Shown here piece by piece: positions 6,148-12,273 of a DNA stretch of 12,273 nucleotides; positions within the stretch are counted from its first letter, which is position 1, and every line of letters starts with the position of its first letter. Below the pieces are notes generated by a model. The model did no database searches. It had not been told where the DNA came from and saw only the letters and a list, made by a program, of their open reading frames with translations. Source of the stretch: Methanobrevibacter sp. (lineage in GTDB: Archaea; Methanobacteriota; Methanobacteria; Methanobacteriales; Methanobacteriaceae). The DNA lies in NCBI GenBank assembly GCA_017652345.1, contig JAGCBE010000489.1:1-12273 (forward strand). The letters are read 5' to 3'. The position numbers were made by a program, and so were the translations under genes.

Positions 6148-6196
6148 TGAAAATAAAAGATGCACCAAGAACGTGTCCTTAAACTTGATGCATCTT
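6148..6196 (-). terminator. strong intrinsic terminator closing the late block
   Basis: A 13-base-pair stem (6196-6184 with 6169-6157, AAGAUGCAUCAAG against CUUGGUGCAUCUU) has a 14-base loop and is followed by UUAUUUUC on the minus transcript. All 13 pairs form in this direction, one of them G-U; in plus-strand RNA that pair would be a C/A mismatch and no U-tract follows. It separates the late genes from the early promoter just downstream. Confidence 0.88.
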
Positions 6197-6241
6197 CAGT
6201 TGAAGAAGAATAATTTTGGAGATTACTCTATTTAATATATA

Positions 6242-8161
6242 TCATATTATTACACCATTTTGCAATAATGATGTAATTTCACTTATCTCATCTTGATAAA
6301 TATCATTTCCATGTGGATTAAAATGAATTTCACCAACTTCAATATATCCACTACTCATGGAAGATATTGCTAAATATTGATTGTAAGGTTTACCCTGAAT
6401 TCTGTTATATGTGGAAGCAGAAATTACAATAGGTTTATTATATGATCTTATTAATTTAACTTCTTTATTAGAATGCATTGCACCATCAGATGATCCAAAT
6501 GTTGTAGATGCTCTTTCAAAAATGTGTCTATTAGCATTAACATTAGAAGCAATTGTTTTTCCTGCACTTAATACACCACCTGCAATTGCAATAGGATTTG
6601 CACTTGCAACACCAACACCAATTGTTAATGCACTACTAACTAATCCAAGTGTCATGTTTAGATCATTAGATTGTTTTTGTCTTGTATTTTCCATTTGATT
6701 TGTTACAGTTAAATCTATCTTTAAACCTAATGTGCATGTTCCTGACCAAACAACATATTTATCCGTATAATTATAAATATATGCAGTGGATAATCCTGAT
6801 TTAACATCAATAGAATAATAAATTAATAAACGTTTACCATTAATTTTTGATAACTCTATTTTTACCCAACCAACAAATGCAACATATATTTCATAATTTG
6901 CATAAGGTTCACGATAATAAAATTCATTAGTAACATTGATTGTAAAATCTTTAACAATAATATATGGTGATGGTGAATGTGTTAAATCTGATCTATAACT
7001 TTTTAATGCAGTAGCAGGTGTATTAATATCAACATATGTTCCATTATCTGCTATGAATTTGTCTTTTACATAAATACGATAAAAATTTTCTGTTGTTAAA
7101 TTAAAGGCAGTTATAGGATTAAAAGGTAAAACAATAACAGAAATAATAAATGAAGAAATAGTATCATCACTTCTATATGCTTTTAAAAATTTCCATAAAT
7201 CAATCCAATGAATAAATGATAAATCTTCTTGTGGATTTAAATGTGTAGAAATATCAGGCAAACCACTATTAGATGGTGCAACTGCTTTAAATACATTTAA
7301 ATTTGAATCATAATAAGTTTGAGTAGTAACAATCATAACATTAGGAAAACTTGTTAATTCTGTTTGCCCTGAATTATCATAATCTAAATCACAATTTTTA
7401 AATGAAGAACTTGCAGGTGTATCAACCATAGATGCACTTATATCTTCAATTGTTAATTTATCTTCTAAAGGTAATCTATTATCTACTAAATTTTTATTTG
7501 TAGAATATTGATAACGTGTTACAAATGCAGATTGTAATTTAATGAGATTTTTCCATGACATTAAAACATCTTCACGTAAATGTAAACGTGTAATATCATC
7601 AGAAACAAATTCAATAGAATCAACATAATAATATCTATGTAATTTAATAATATAAATGTAATTATATTTATCAACATAATCCACAACATCAATGTCAAGA
7701 CTTTTTAATCCAATAGCATGATTGAATATACCATTTATAATTCCTACTAATATTAAATCTTTATTTAATTCATTATTTTCAGAATTTTGTTTATATGTTA
7801 ATAAAGTTACTTCTTCACTATTTTCATCTTGTAATACTTCAATAATTCCATCTTCTATATATTGATATATAATTTCTTTATAAACATCAGGAATTTCTGC
7901 ATGGATAATTACATAATTGTTTGTATCAGATAATATTAAAACATCATTTCCACTTAAAGTTACATCATAATTTTCTTCATTAAAATCAGAAAAAATAATT
8001 CTTGCAGTTGCCTGATTGCTCACCCATTCAAAACCTAAAACAAAAATTTTGTTTAAAGATTCATTAGAAAAATTTTCAAATGATTCAATATCATTGAAAG
8101 CGAATGTTGTAAATTGTGATTCATTAATTAATTGATCTAAATTAATTTTTAATCTATACAT
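6242..8161 (-). CDS. tail knob protein (phi29 gp9-like)
   Basis: A 639-residue protein of the phi29 gp9 family (599 aa in phi29), which forms the distal tail tube and helps DNA cross the cell membrane. Recognisable parts are the aromatic beta region YNYIYIIKLHRYYYVDSIEF (residues 166-185) leading to DVLMSW (198-203); the family-typical REPYANYEIYVAFVG (417-431); and a long apolar Gly/Ala/Ile/Val stretch at 503-539. The last lies where gp9 has the hydrophobic loops that plug the tube and insert into membrane. The C-terminus carries SGYIEVGEIHF and SLLQNGVII, also typical of the family. The start at 8161 has a good ribosome site (GAAAGGATTTATATG). It is the last gene of the late block, and a strong terminator follows 45 bases after the stop. 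No lytic enzyme domain is visible in it. Confidence 0.88.
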   Translation of the reverse strand: MYRLKINLDQLINESQFTTFAFNDIESFENFSNESLNKIFVLGFEWVSNQATARIIFSDFNEENYDVTLSGNDVLILSDTNNYVIIHAEIPDVYKEIIYQYIEDGIIEVLQDENSEEVTLLTYKQNSENNELNKDLILVGIINGIFNHAIGLKSLDIDVVDYVDKYNYIYIIKLHRYYYVDSIEFVSDDITRLHLREDVLMSWKNLIKLQSAFVTRYQYSTNKNLVDNRLPLEDKLTIEDISASMVDTPASSSFKNCDLDYDNSGQTELTSFPNVMIVTTQTYYDSNLNVFKAVAPSNSGLPDISTHLNPQEDLSFIHWIDLWKFLKAYRSDDTISSFIISVIVLPFNPITAFNLTTENFYRIYVKDKFIADNGTYVDINTPATALKSYRSDLTHSPSPYIIVKDFTINVTNEFYYREPYANYEIYVAFVGWVKIELSKINGKRLLIYYSIDVKSGLSTAYIYNYTDKYVVWSGTCTLGLKIDLTVTNQMENTRQKQSNDLNMTLGLVSSALTIGVGVASANPIAIAGGVLSAGKTIASNVNANRHIFERASTTFGSSDGAMHSNKEVKLIRSYNKPIVISASTYNRIQGKPYNQYLAISSMSSGYIEVGEIHFNPHGNDIYQDEISEITSLLQNGVII

Positions 8162-8173
8162 ATAAATCCTTTC

Positions 8174-8211
8174 ATAAAAATAAGGTGATAGATAACTACC
8201 ACCTTTATTTT
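8174..8211 (-). terminator. intrinsic terminator / attenuator between capsid and tail genes
   Basis: In the minus transcript GGUGGUAG pairs with CUAUCACC around a UUAU loop (8203-8184), with an A/U extension outward and UUAUUUUUA directly after the stem. One of the eight core pairs is G-U in this transcript, but would be an A/C mismatch in plus-strand RNA, which marks the direction. The tail gene follows without its own visible promoter, so some read-through must occur and the hairpin probably lowers tail expression relative to capsid. Confidence 0.75.
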
Positions 8212-8228
8212 AATAAAGTTAAATACAA

Positions 8229-9389
8229 TTATGCAACCAAGAATACAACAAAGTTTTCATTGTAGTCATTGAAGTATCCTGCATCTTCTTTATACCAGTA
8301 GTTGAAGAATTCTGCTTTTGCATTGTAATGTTCTTTAACTCTTTTGTTATATGCAGTAACACCTAATGCTTCACGATCAAACATACATGCAACAACATAT
8401 GCTTTTTCAACTGAACGTTTGGTACCTGTTTTATCTAAAACTTGAACATAAACTTTTGATGTATCTGCTAATGCAAAACTTGTTCCTGTTCCTTGCCAAC
8501 ATGAAATAACATCTGCTTTTGGTAATTTAACTAATTCATCATGGAATGTATCAGATTGTAGATAAGTTGAAACACCTGCATCAAGATAATCTAACATAAC
8601 AATATGAAGCATATCACGTGGTGTATGTTTTTGTGTTCCACCAATATTAAATAATGTAGAATATCCTGCTAATCTTGTTGCAACTTGTTTTAATCTGTAA
8701 GCACAATAACGTAAAAATTCTTTATCATATAATGCTTCACCTGCAGTTAAAGCATCACCACCTGTTAAACCTTTAATTGTATTATATTCAGTTAATAATT
8801 TAACACAACGTGGCCCACCTGTATTATTATCATCATAAATAGTTGCACCGATAAAATTATTGATTGTTCTCATAATTAAAGCATCAAACTTTAATGTTAA
8901 AGAATTTTCAACCATTTGGAATAAGAAAGAAATGAAACGTGCCATTTCTTCTGCACCTAAAAATGATTGTTTTAATTGTTCTTCTGCAATAGAAACAGGA
9001 ACTTCAAATGTAGTTTTTTGATTCCATATTTTAACTGAAACTTCAGGTTTATAGAATGTGTCTTGTTCATAGACAGCATTATCTACTAATTCCCATGATT
9101 CATTTTCTTCTGCTTCTGGTAATTTACCATGAACTTTTTGAACGATAGATCCAAATTCCCATGAATCCATTAATACTTGTGGCGCTCTACCTGTATATGC
9201 TCTAATTGAAAAAATATTTTTAGCAATACGATTAAGCAAAGCACCAACGAATTTGTCATATAGATTAGCATTAGCAATAGATTCACCAATTGAAACAACA
9301 TCAGATAAATCTTCTTGAACTAATGCTTGTTCACCTAAAACTTGCTTTGTAGCATCATTTACAATTTCATAAACTTGTTTAATTTTCAT
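8229..9389 (-). CDS. major capsid protein (phi29 gp8-like, HK97 fold)
   Basis: A 386-residue protein that I recognise as the major head protein of phi29-like podoviruses (448 aa in phi29, shorter in several relatives). Typical stretches are the N-terminal helix with SIGESIANANLYDKFVGAL (residues 33-51), the Arg/Pro/Trp-containing segment YTGRAPQVLMDSWEFGSIVQ (65-84) at the expected E-loop region, the segment VPVSIAEEQLKQSFLG (130-145) leading into the long spine helix, and an aromatic C-terminus. It lacks the extra C-terminal domain found in phi29 gp8, which fits its shorter length. No scaffold gene precedes it; the upstream neighbour is the fibre gene. The ribosome site is strong (GAAAGG, 9 bases before the ATG). 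A terminator hairpin follows 26 bases after the stop, as expected for the most abundant virion protein. Confidence 0.9.
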   Translation of the reverse strand: MKIKQVYEIVNDATKQVLGEQALVQEDLSDVVSIGESIANANLYDKFVGALLNRIAKNIFSIRAYTGRAPQVLMDSWEFGSIVQKVHGKLPEAEENESWELVDNAVYEQDTFYKPEVSVKIWNQKTTFEVPVSIAEEQLKQSFLGAEEMARFISFLFQMVENSLTLKFDALIMRTINNFIGATIYDDNNTGGPRCVKLLTEYNTIKGLTGGDALTAGEALYDKEFLRYCAYRLKQVATRLAGYSTLFNIGGTQKHTPRDMLHIVMLDYLDAGVSTYLQSDTFHDELVKLPKADVISCWQGTGTSFALADTSKVYVQVLDKTGTKRSVEKAYVVACMFDREALGVTAYNKRVKEHYNAKAEFFNYWYKEDAGYFNDYNENFVVFLVA

Positions 9390-9407
9390 AATCTTTTTTC
9401 CTTTCTT

Positions 9408-10340
9408 TTAATCTTGTGGTATTAAATTTTCACTTAATAAAAATGTCATTTCTAACCTTAAATAATATTTAGTATTTTCTACTAAATTTGTGTTTAATGG
9501 TGTTGAAAAACATTGAATATCAATTGCATTATTTCCATATTTACCAACAAAATTTTTTAATATAACACTATCAGATTCTGTTGACCAAATTTCACTATTA
9601 AATAATGCTAAATATGGATAACCCCCAATATCAGTAGGATATAATTTAGCATAAACATCAGATGGAACAATAAATTGACCGATAATTTGTGTTCCTGAAA
9701 TTGTCCCTGTCCTTGTTAAATTAACTGCCATAACTAAAGTTAATTTATTACCATTCTTGACTGCACCACAATAAATAAATTCTTTTGTTAAATTAGCATC
9801 ATCACCCTCATGTGTAGGAACAAATGAATATCCACTCATTTTTTCAACAATTTCATCTGCAGTAAAATCACCTGTAATATCAACATCACCTGTAATATTA
9901 ACATCACCTGTAATATCAACATCACCCTCAATGTTTGCACCTGTTAATGCTTCTTTTTCATATGCATTAATAGTTGCAGTTTTTACTTGATAACCTAAAT
10001 AATCAACAGATTCATATTCAACCATAATTGTTATGTTTAAATATTTACCACCATTATTTACGATAGCACCAATTGACATGTGCAAAGCATCTTCATAAAA
10101 AGATAAATTACATTGTGTAACACCATTAAATTTAGATGCACTTGAACGATATTCCATTAATACAGGTTTTAAATTTTTAAATCCTTTACTGAAATCACGA
10201 TTTGTGTCAATGAATGCTCTTAATTCAGTTAATTGTTCTAAAATATCTTTATCTGTAATATCAACTTCACCTGATGTAACACCAAGTGAAATATTAGTTA
10301 AATTTAGAAGAATTAACCCACCACTTAATCTTTTAATCAT
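9408..10340 (-). CDS. fibre-like virion protein with VDITGD repeats (possible head fibre)
   Basis: A 310-residue protein encoded between the lower collar and major capsid genes, so almost certainly a virion component. Residues 1-130 form a mixed N-terminal domain. Residues 134-158 consist of tandem hexapeptides of the form VDITGD, encoded by an 18-base DNA repeat. A charged helix (EIVEKM, 163-168) and a beta-rich C-terminal domain (about 170-310) follow. Short Gly/Asp/Ile hexad repeats of this kind are common in trimeric fibre shafts. With its place next to the capsid gene and a length near that of the phi29 head fibre (gp8.5, 280 aa), this suggests a head fibre, though a tail or base fibre is possible. 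There is no signal peptide or enzyme motif. The ribosome site is strong (GAAAGGAAAAATTATG). Structural role is fairly safe; the exact part is inference. Confidence 0.6.
   Translation of the reverse strand: MIKRLSGGLILLNLTNISLGVTSGEVDITDKDILEQLTELRAFIDTNRDFSKGFKNLKPVLMEYRSSASKFNGVTQCNLSFYEDALHMSIGAIVNNGGKYLNITIMVEYESVDYLGYQVKTATINAYEKEALTGANIEGDVDITGDVNITGDVDITGDFTADEIVEKMSGYSFVPTHEGDDANLTKEFIYCGAVKNGNKLTLVMAVNLTRTGTISGTQIIGQFIVPSDVYAKLYPTDIGGYPYLALFNSEIWSTESDSVILKNFVGKYGNNAIDIQCFSTPLNTNLVENTKYYLRLEMTFLLSENLIPQD
9869..9922 (-). repeat. three tandem 18-base repeats inside the fibre gene
   Basis: Three head-to-tail copies of an 18-base unit (plus strand CACCTGTAATATCAACAT) differ at a single base in the middle copy (C to T, Asp to Asn). 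A degenerate fourth unit follows at 9923-9940, encoding GANIEG. In protein terms each copy is one VDITGD-like hexapeptide. Near identity at the DNA level implies recent duplication, so copy number could vary between isolates. Confidence 0.85.
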
Positions 10341-10354
10341 AATTTTTCCTTTCT

Positions 10355-10370
10355 TCCATCAATAGATGGA
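10355..10370 (-). promoter_or_regulatory. small hairpin just upstream of the fibre gene ribosome site
   Basis: A perfect 6-base inverted repeat (TCCATC / GATGGA) with a 4-base loop covers the stop codon of the lower collar gene. It ends directly before the AGAAAGG Shine-Dalgarno of the fibre gene. There is no U-tract, so it is not a terminator. It could stabilise the mRNA, act as a processing site, or insulate the fibre ribosome site from ribosomes finishing the lower collar gene. Confidence 0.4.
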
Positions 10371-11036
10371 TAAACACAATATTGAATCTATATCTGCATA
10401 AATCATTTTATAGAAATCATATTGTCTTACTTTAAATTCAGATTCTAACATCTGTTGTGAAGTAGTAACACCAATATTTCCTGCACGTGTTAATGTTTCT
10501 GTTCCTGTGTGTGTAGTAGATTTTTCATTATCAAGATTAGATCCTGATGTAGAAACATCTTCTTCACCATCAGTTTTATTAATCAATGCAGGATCTTTTG
10601 CATTAAATCCTTTATAAGAATTAGATGCAGTTGTTTCACGTTTTGTGTCAATTTTAGATTTTTCATTTTCTTTTATTGTTAAATCAGGTGTTCTAACTTC
10701 TTCCATAGAATAGTTTTCTAATGGATTATATTCAGTTAATAAAGCATTATATATTTTATTCCATTTTGTTGAAAATCTATTATACAGAATTGATGCAATT
10801 TTTTCACTCAATAATTCATATGAATCAGTTGAATCTTTAAAAATTTTATATAATTTATCTAATAAAGGTGAAATATATTTATCTGATGAATTTCCTAAAA
10901 AATAATCATCATTTAAAATATCAACATTATTTTCATTAATAAAATCATGCACTAATGGATAATTTGTTTCATCAGATAATAAATCAAAAAAAGTATCATA
11001 TAATACAGATTCTATATATAAATCATTGATTGTCAT
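10359..11036 (-). CDS. lower collar protein (phi29 gp11-like)
   Basis: A 225-residue protein of the lower collar family, which in phi29 joins the portal to the tail tube. The C-terminal part carries the family signature RAGNIGVTTSQQMLESE, followed by aromatic helices, and the protein ends in LCLSIY. The N-terminal half (about residues 1-130) is helical. A Ser/Thr/Asp/Glu-rich, low-complexity linker separates the two. At 225 aa it is shorter than phi29 gp11 (293 aa). The frame is open to an ATG at 11072, but I prefer the ATG at 11036 (MTINDLYIES): it gives a 14-base ATG-N8-TGA overlap with the portal, exactly like the holin-portal junction, whereas the longer form adds an unlikely Met-rich leader. 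There is no clear Shine-Dalgarno, so coupling is likely. A hairpin overlaps its stop codon. Confidence 0.85.
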   Translation of the reverse strand: MTINDLYIESVLYDTFFDLLSDETNYPLVHDFINENNVDILNDDYFLGNSSDKYISPLLDKLYKIFKDSTDSYELLSEKIASILYNRFSTKWNKIYNALLTEYNPLENYSMEEVRTPDLTIKENEKSKIDTKRETTASNSYKGFNAKDPALINKTDGEEDVSTSGSNLDNEKSTTHTGTETLTRAGNIGVTTSQQMLESEFKVRQYDFYKMIYADIDSILCLSIY

Positions 11037-12015
11037 TCTGCACTTCATCATTATCGTTTTCTGAAACATCATCTTTTATTTGTTCAATCTGTTCTTTTTC
11101 ACGAATTTGTATTTCTTTTTGAATTTTTTTCCATGAAGAAGAAATTTCAACATCAACTTCACCATCTAATAAATGTGAAAATTTTTCATTCAATGATTTA
11201 GCAATCAATTTTCTTTGCTTCAACATGTTATCAATTAATGGTAATAACGTGTCTTCATTCATATCTGCTTCAGATTCATTAATTGCTTCACGTTTCATGT
11301 TGTAATTAGCATTTAAACCTAATTCATTATACCAACTACCCATCAAATATTGCTTTGTTTCAATGGTATCTTTCAATTGCATCTGATGTGATTGTGAACG
11401 TAATTCAATTTTATCAACATTAGATTCTTGCATAAATTTTTTAGTAACAATGATTCCAAACCCTGTTCCATCAGAAACTTCTTCATACATCTTTTTTATA
11501 GATTCTTTTTGTGGATCATCATCTGCAGTTAAAATATTATTAAAACGTAAATTAACTAATTGATATTTTAATGTTAAATCTGTTTCTGCTAATAAACATG
11601 CATATTTACTATGCAAAGAAAATAAACCAATATGCATTCCATCATTCCAACCTAAAACTGCATTTCCATCATCTTTAATATAATCATCAAGTTTTAAAAC
11701 ATCTGAAAATCTTAAATATGGATTAGAAACTATTGCTTGAGTAGGTTGATAATATTCATTTGGCATACCTGCAAGACCACCATAGAATACAAATAATTTA
11801 CCTTTTACTTCAGTAAATATAGCAAACCTGCATATTTGTAATATTAATTCTAATTCACGTTGTGGAATTGTTTTTGGTAAATTTTTCCATTCAAACATTT
11901 CCAAACACTTGATTTGCATATATTTAAAATATGAATCAATTAACATCTGTTTATTTTGCAGAATGTTACCTTTATAACCAAATAACCAAAGACTTCTTGA
12001 ATCAATTTTTCCCAT
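11023..12015 (-). CDS. portal / upper collar connector protein (phi29 gp10-like)
   Basis: A 330-residue protein matching the phi29 gp10 connector family (309 aa in phi29). In that family a dodecameric ring sits at one capsid vertex, forms the DNA channel and docks the packaging ATPase. The key signature is at residues 231-245, where ELGLNANYNMKREA closely resembles the conserved family stretch. It is followed by a Glu/Asp-rich helix (ADMNEDTLLPLIDNML, residues 250-265). The N-terminal part (1-100) contains FVFYGGLAGMPNEYY (76-90), another connector-like segment. The C-terminus (300-330) is a highly charged Lys/Glu then Asp/Asn tail. The start overlaps the holin by 14 bases in the form ATG-N8-TGA, and no good Shine-Dalgarno precedes it, so it is probably translated by coupling to the holin. 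It ends in the same overlap with the lower collar gene. Confidence 0.9.
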   Translation of the reverse strand: MGKIDSRSLWLFGYKGNILQNKQMLIDSYFKYMQIKCLEMFEWKNLPKTIPQRELELILQICRFAIFTEVKGKLFVFYGGLAGMPNEYYQPTQAIVSNPYLRFSDVLKLDDYIKDDGNAVLGWNDGMHIGLFSLHSKYACLLAETDLTLKYQLVNLRFNNILTADDDPQKESIKKMYEEVSDGTGFGIIVTKKFMQESNVDKIELRSQSHQMQLKDTIETKQYLMGSWYNELGLNANYNMKREAINESEADMNEDTLLPLIDNMLKQRKLIAKSLNEKFSHLLDGEVDVEISSSWKKIQKEIQIREKEQIEQIKDDVSENDNDEVQNDNQ

Positions 12016-12244
12016 CTTTATTTTTTAGATCTTCCAATTGATCTTTTGCATCAATTAATGTATTTTCAATTTTATCGTATTCTTTGTTCTTGATATGATC
12101 ATATATTTTTCTACCACTTTTATATAAAATCAAAACAACTTGAAGTGATAAAATAATAACACCTAATATATTTTGAATCATGGATAAAGAAACTGCAACA
12201 CCACTAACAATTAACACATTTTCAAACACATTAATATGTTTCAT
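12002..12244 (-). CDS. putative holin-like small membrane protein (80 aa)
   Basis: An 80-residue protein with a short N-terminus and a hydrophobic stretch over about residues 8-42, broken near SMIQN (residues 21-25). It could form one long membrane helix or a tight hairpin of two. A charged, helical, Lys/Asp/Glu-rich tail follows (residues 43-80). This layout of small size, membrane segment and charged C-terminus is typical of phage holins and of small membrane proteins next to phage structural genes. There is no diagnostic motif, so holin is an inference. The Shine-Dalgarno (GAAAGGGGG) is the strongest in the window and sits 6 bases before the ATG. The last 14 bases overlap the portal start. 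No endolysin lies in the window, so a lysis role would need a partner gene elsewhere. Confidence 0.6.
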   Translation of the reverse strand: MKHINVFENVLIVSGVAVSLSMIQNILGVIILSLQVVLILYKSGRKIYDHIKNKEYDKIENTLIDAKDQLEDLKNKDGKN

Positions 12245-12267
12245 ATGTTACCCCCTTTCATTTATAT

Positions 12268-12273
12268 ATTATA
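12268..12273 (-). promoter_or_regulatory. possible -10 box of the late promoter, cut by the window edge
   Basis: The last six bases read TATAAT on the minus strand, a perfect sigma-A -10 box, 23 bases upstream of the first late gene's start codon. A transcript starting about 7 bases downstream would leave a short leader holding only the Shine-Dalgarno. The -35 box would lie outside the window and cannot be checked. The local sequence is so AT-rich that TATAAT could arise by chance. Confidence 0.3.

Noticed and set aside
6411..6698. Plus-strand ORF of 95 residues inside the tail knob gene
   Set aside because: It lies opposite the apolar segment of the tail protein, which explains its own hydrophobic look. 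There is no promoter or ribosome site on that strand.
872..10489. Eight CACGTG palindromes, more than base composition predicts
   Set aside because: Every one I checked in frame falls on a codon ending in CA followed by the Arg codon CGT and a codon starting with G. Codon-pair use explains it, without a binding site.
11037..11072. Longer N-terminus for the lower collar protein from the ATG at 11072
   Set aside because: The extra 12 residues are Met-rich and lie inside the portal frame, while the ATG at 11036 repeats the 14-base overlap seen at the holin-portal junction.
1..12273. CRISPR arrays, tRNA genes, insertion sequences, integrase or attachment sites
   Set aside because: I saw no spaced repeats, cloverleaf, transposase, integrase or direct repeats of that kind anywhere in the window.

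Overview
This window looks like most of the genome of a small, lytic, short-tailed phage of the phi29 type: a protein-primed DNA polymerase, terminal protein, packaging ATPase, HK97-like capsid and gp9/gp10/gp11-like tail and collar proteins. The sequence is very AT-rich (roughly three quarters A+T by eye). Nearly every gene has a strong Shine-Dalgarno with a GAAAGG core, and a perfect TTGACA-17-TATATT promoter is present. Together these point to a low-GC Gram-positive (Bacillota-like) host. The standard code works throughout. Relatives would be sought in Salasmaviridae, Guelinviridae, Rountreeviridae and unclassified gut 'picoviruses'; the family cannot be fixed by reading alone.

Every gene lies on the minus strand, so the phage reads from 12273 down to 1. 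The late (structural) block comes first: holin-like membrane protein (12244-12002), portal/upper collar (12015-11023), lower collar (11036-10359), a fibre-like protein with VDITGD repeats (10340-9408), major capsid protein (9389-8229), an intrinsic terminator hairpin, and the tail knob protein (8161-6242). A strong terminator (6196-6148) closes this block. Only about 20 bases later comes the early promoter (6129-6101). The early block then runs through seven or eight very small genes of unknown function (6065-4502), an SSB-like protein (4484-4128), another hairpin terminator, the terminal protein (4061-3453), the DNA polymerase (3478-1313) and the packaging ATPase (1313-192). The last 191 bases are non-coding, with several short dyads, a G-free CA-rich tract and a GC-rich end.

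The genes fit one programme. Terminal protein primes DNA synthesis, the polymerase copies the linear genome while SSB coats displaced strands, and the ATPase pumps DNA through the portal into the capsid; lower collar and tail knob complete the tail, and the holin would act in lysis. Two hairpins sit right after the products needed in largest amount (capsid and SSB), suggesting partial termination sets dosage. No endolysin, tail appendage or scaffold gene is visible and the two window ends are not inverted repeats of each other, so the genome is probably incomplete, most likely continuing past the right edge. I see no defence system or other clearly novel machine. The most interesting items are the set of strand-specific hairpins, the structured left-end region (a packaging-RNA candidate), a frameshifted small first early gene, and the unknown early genes.
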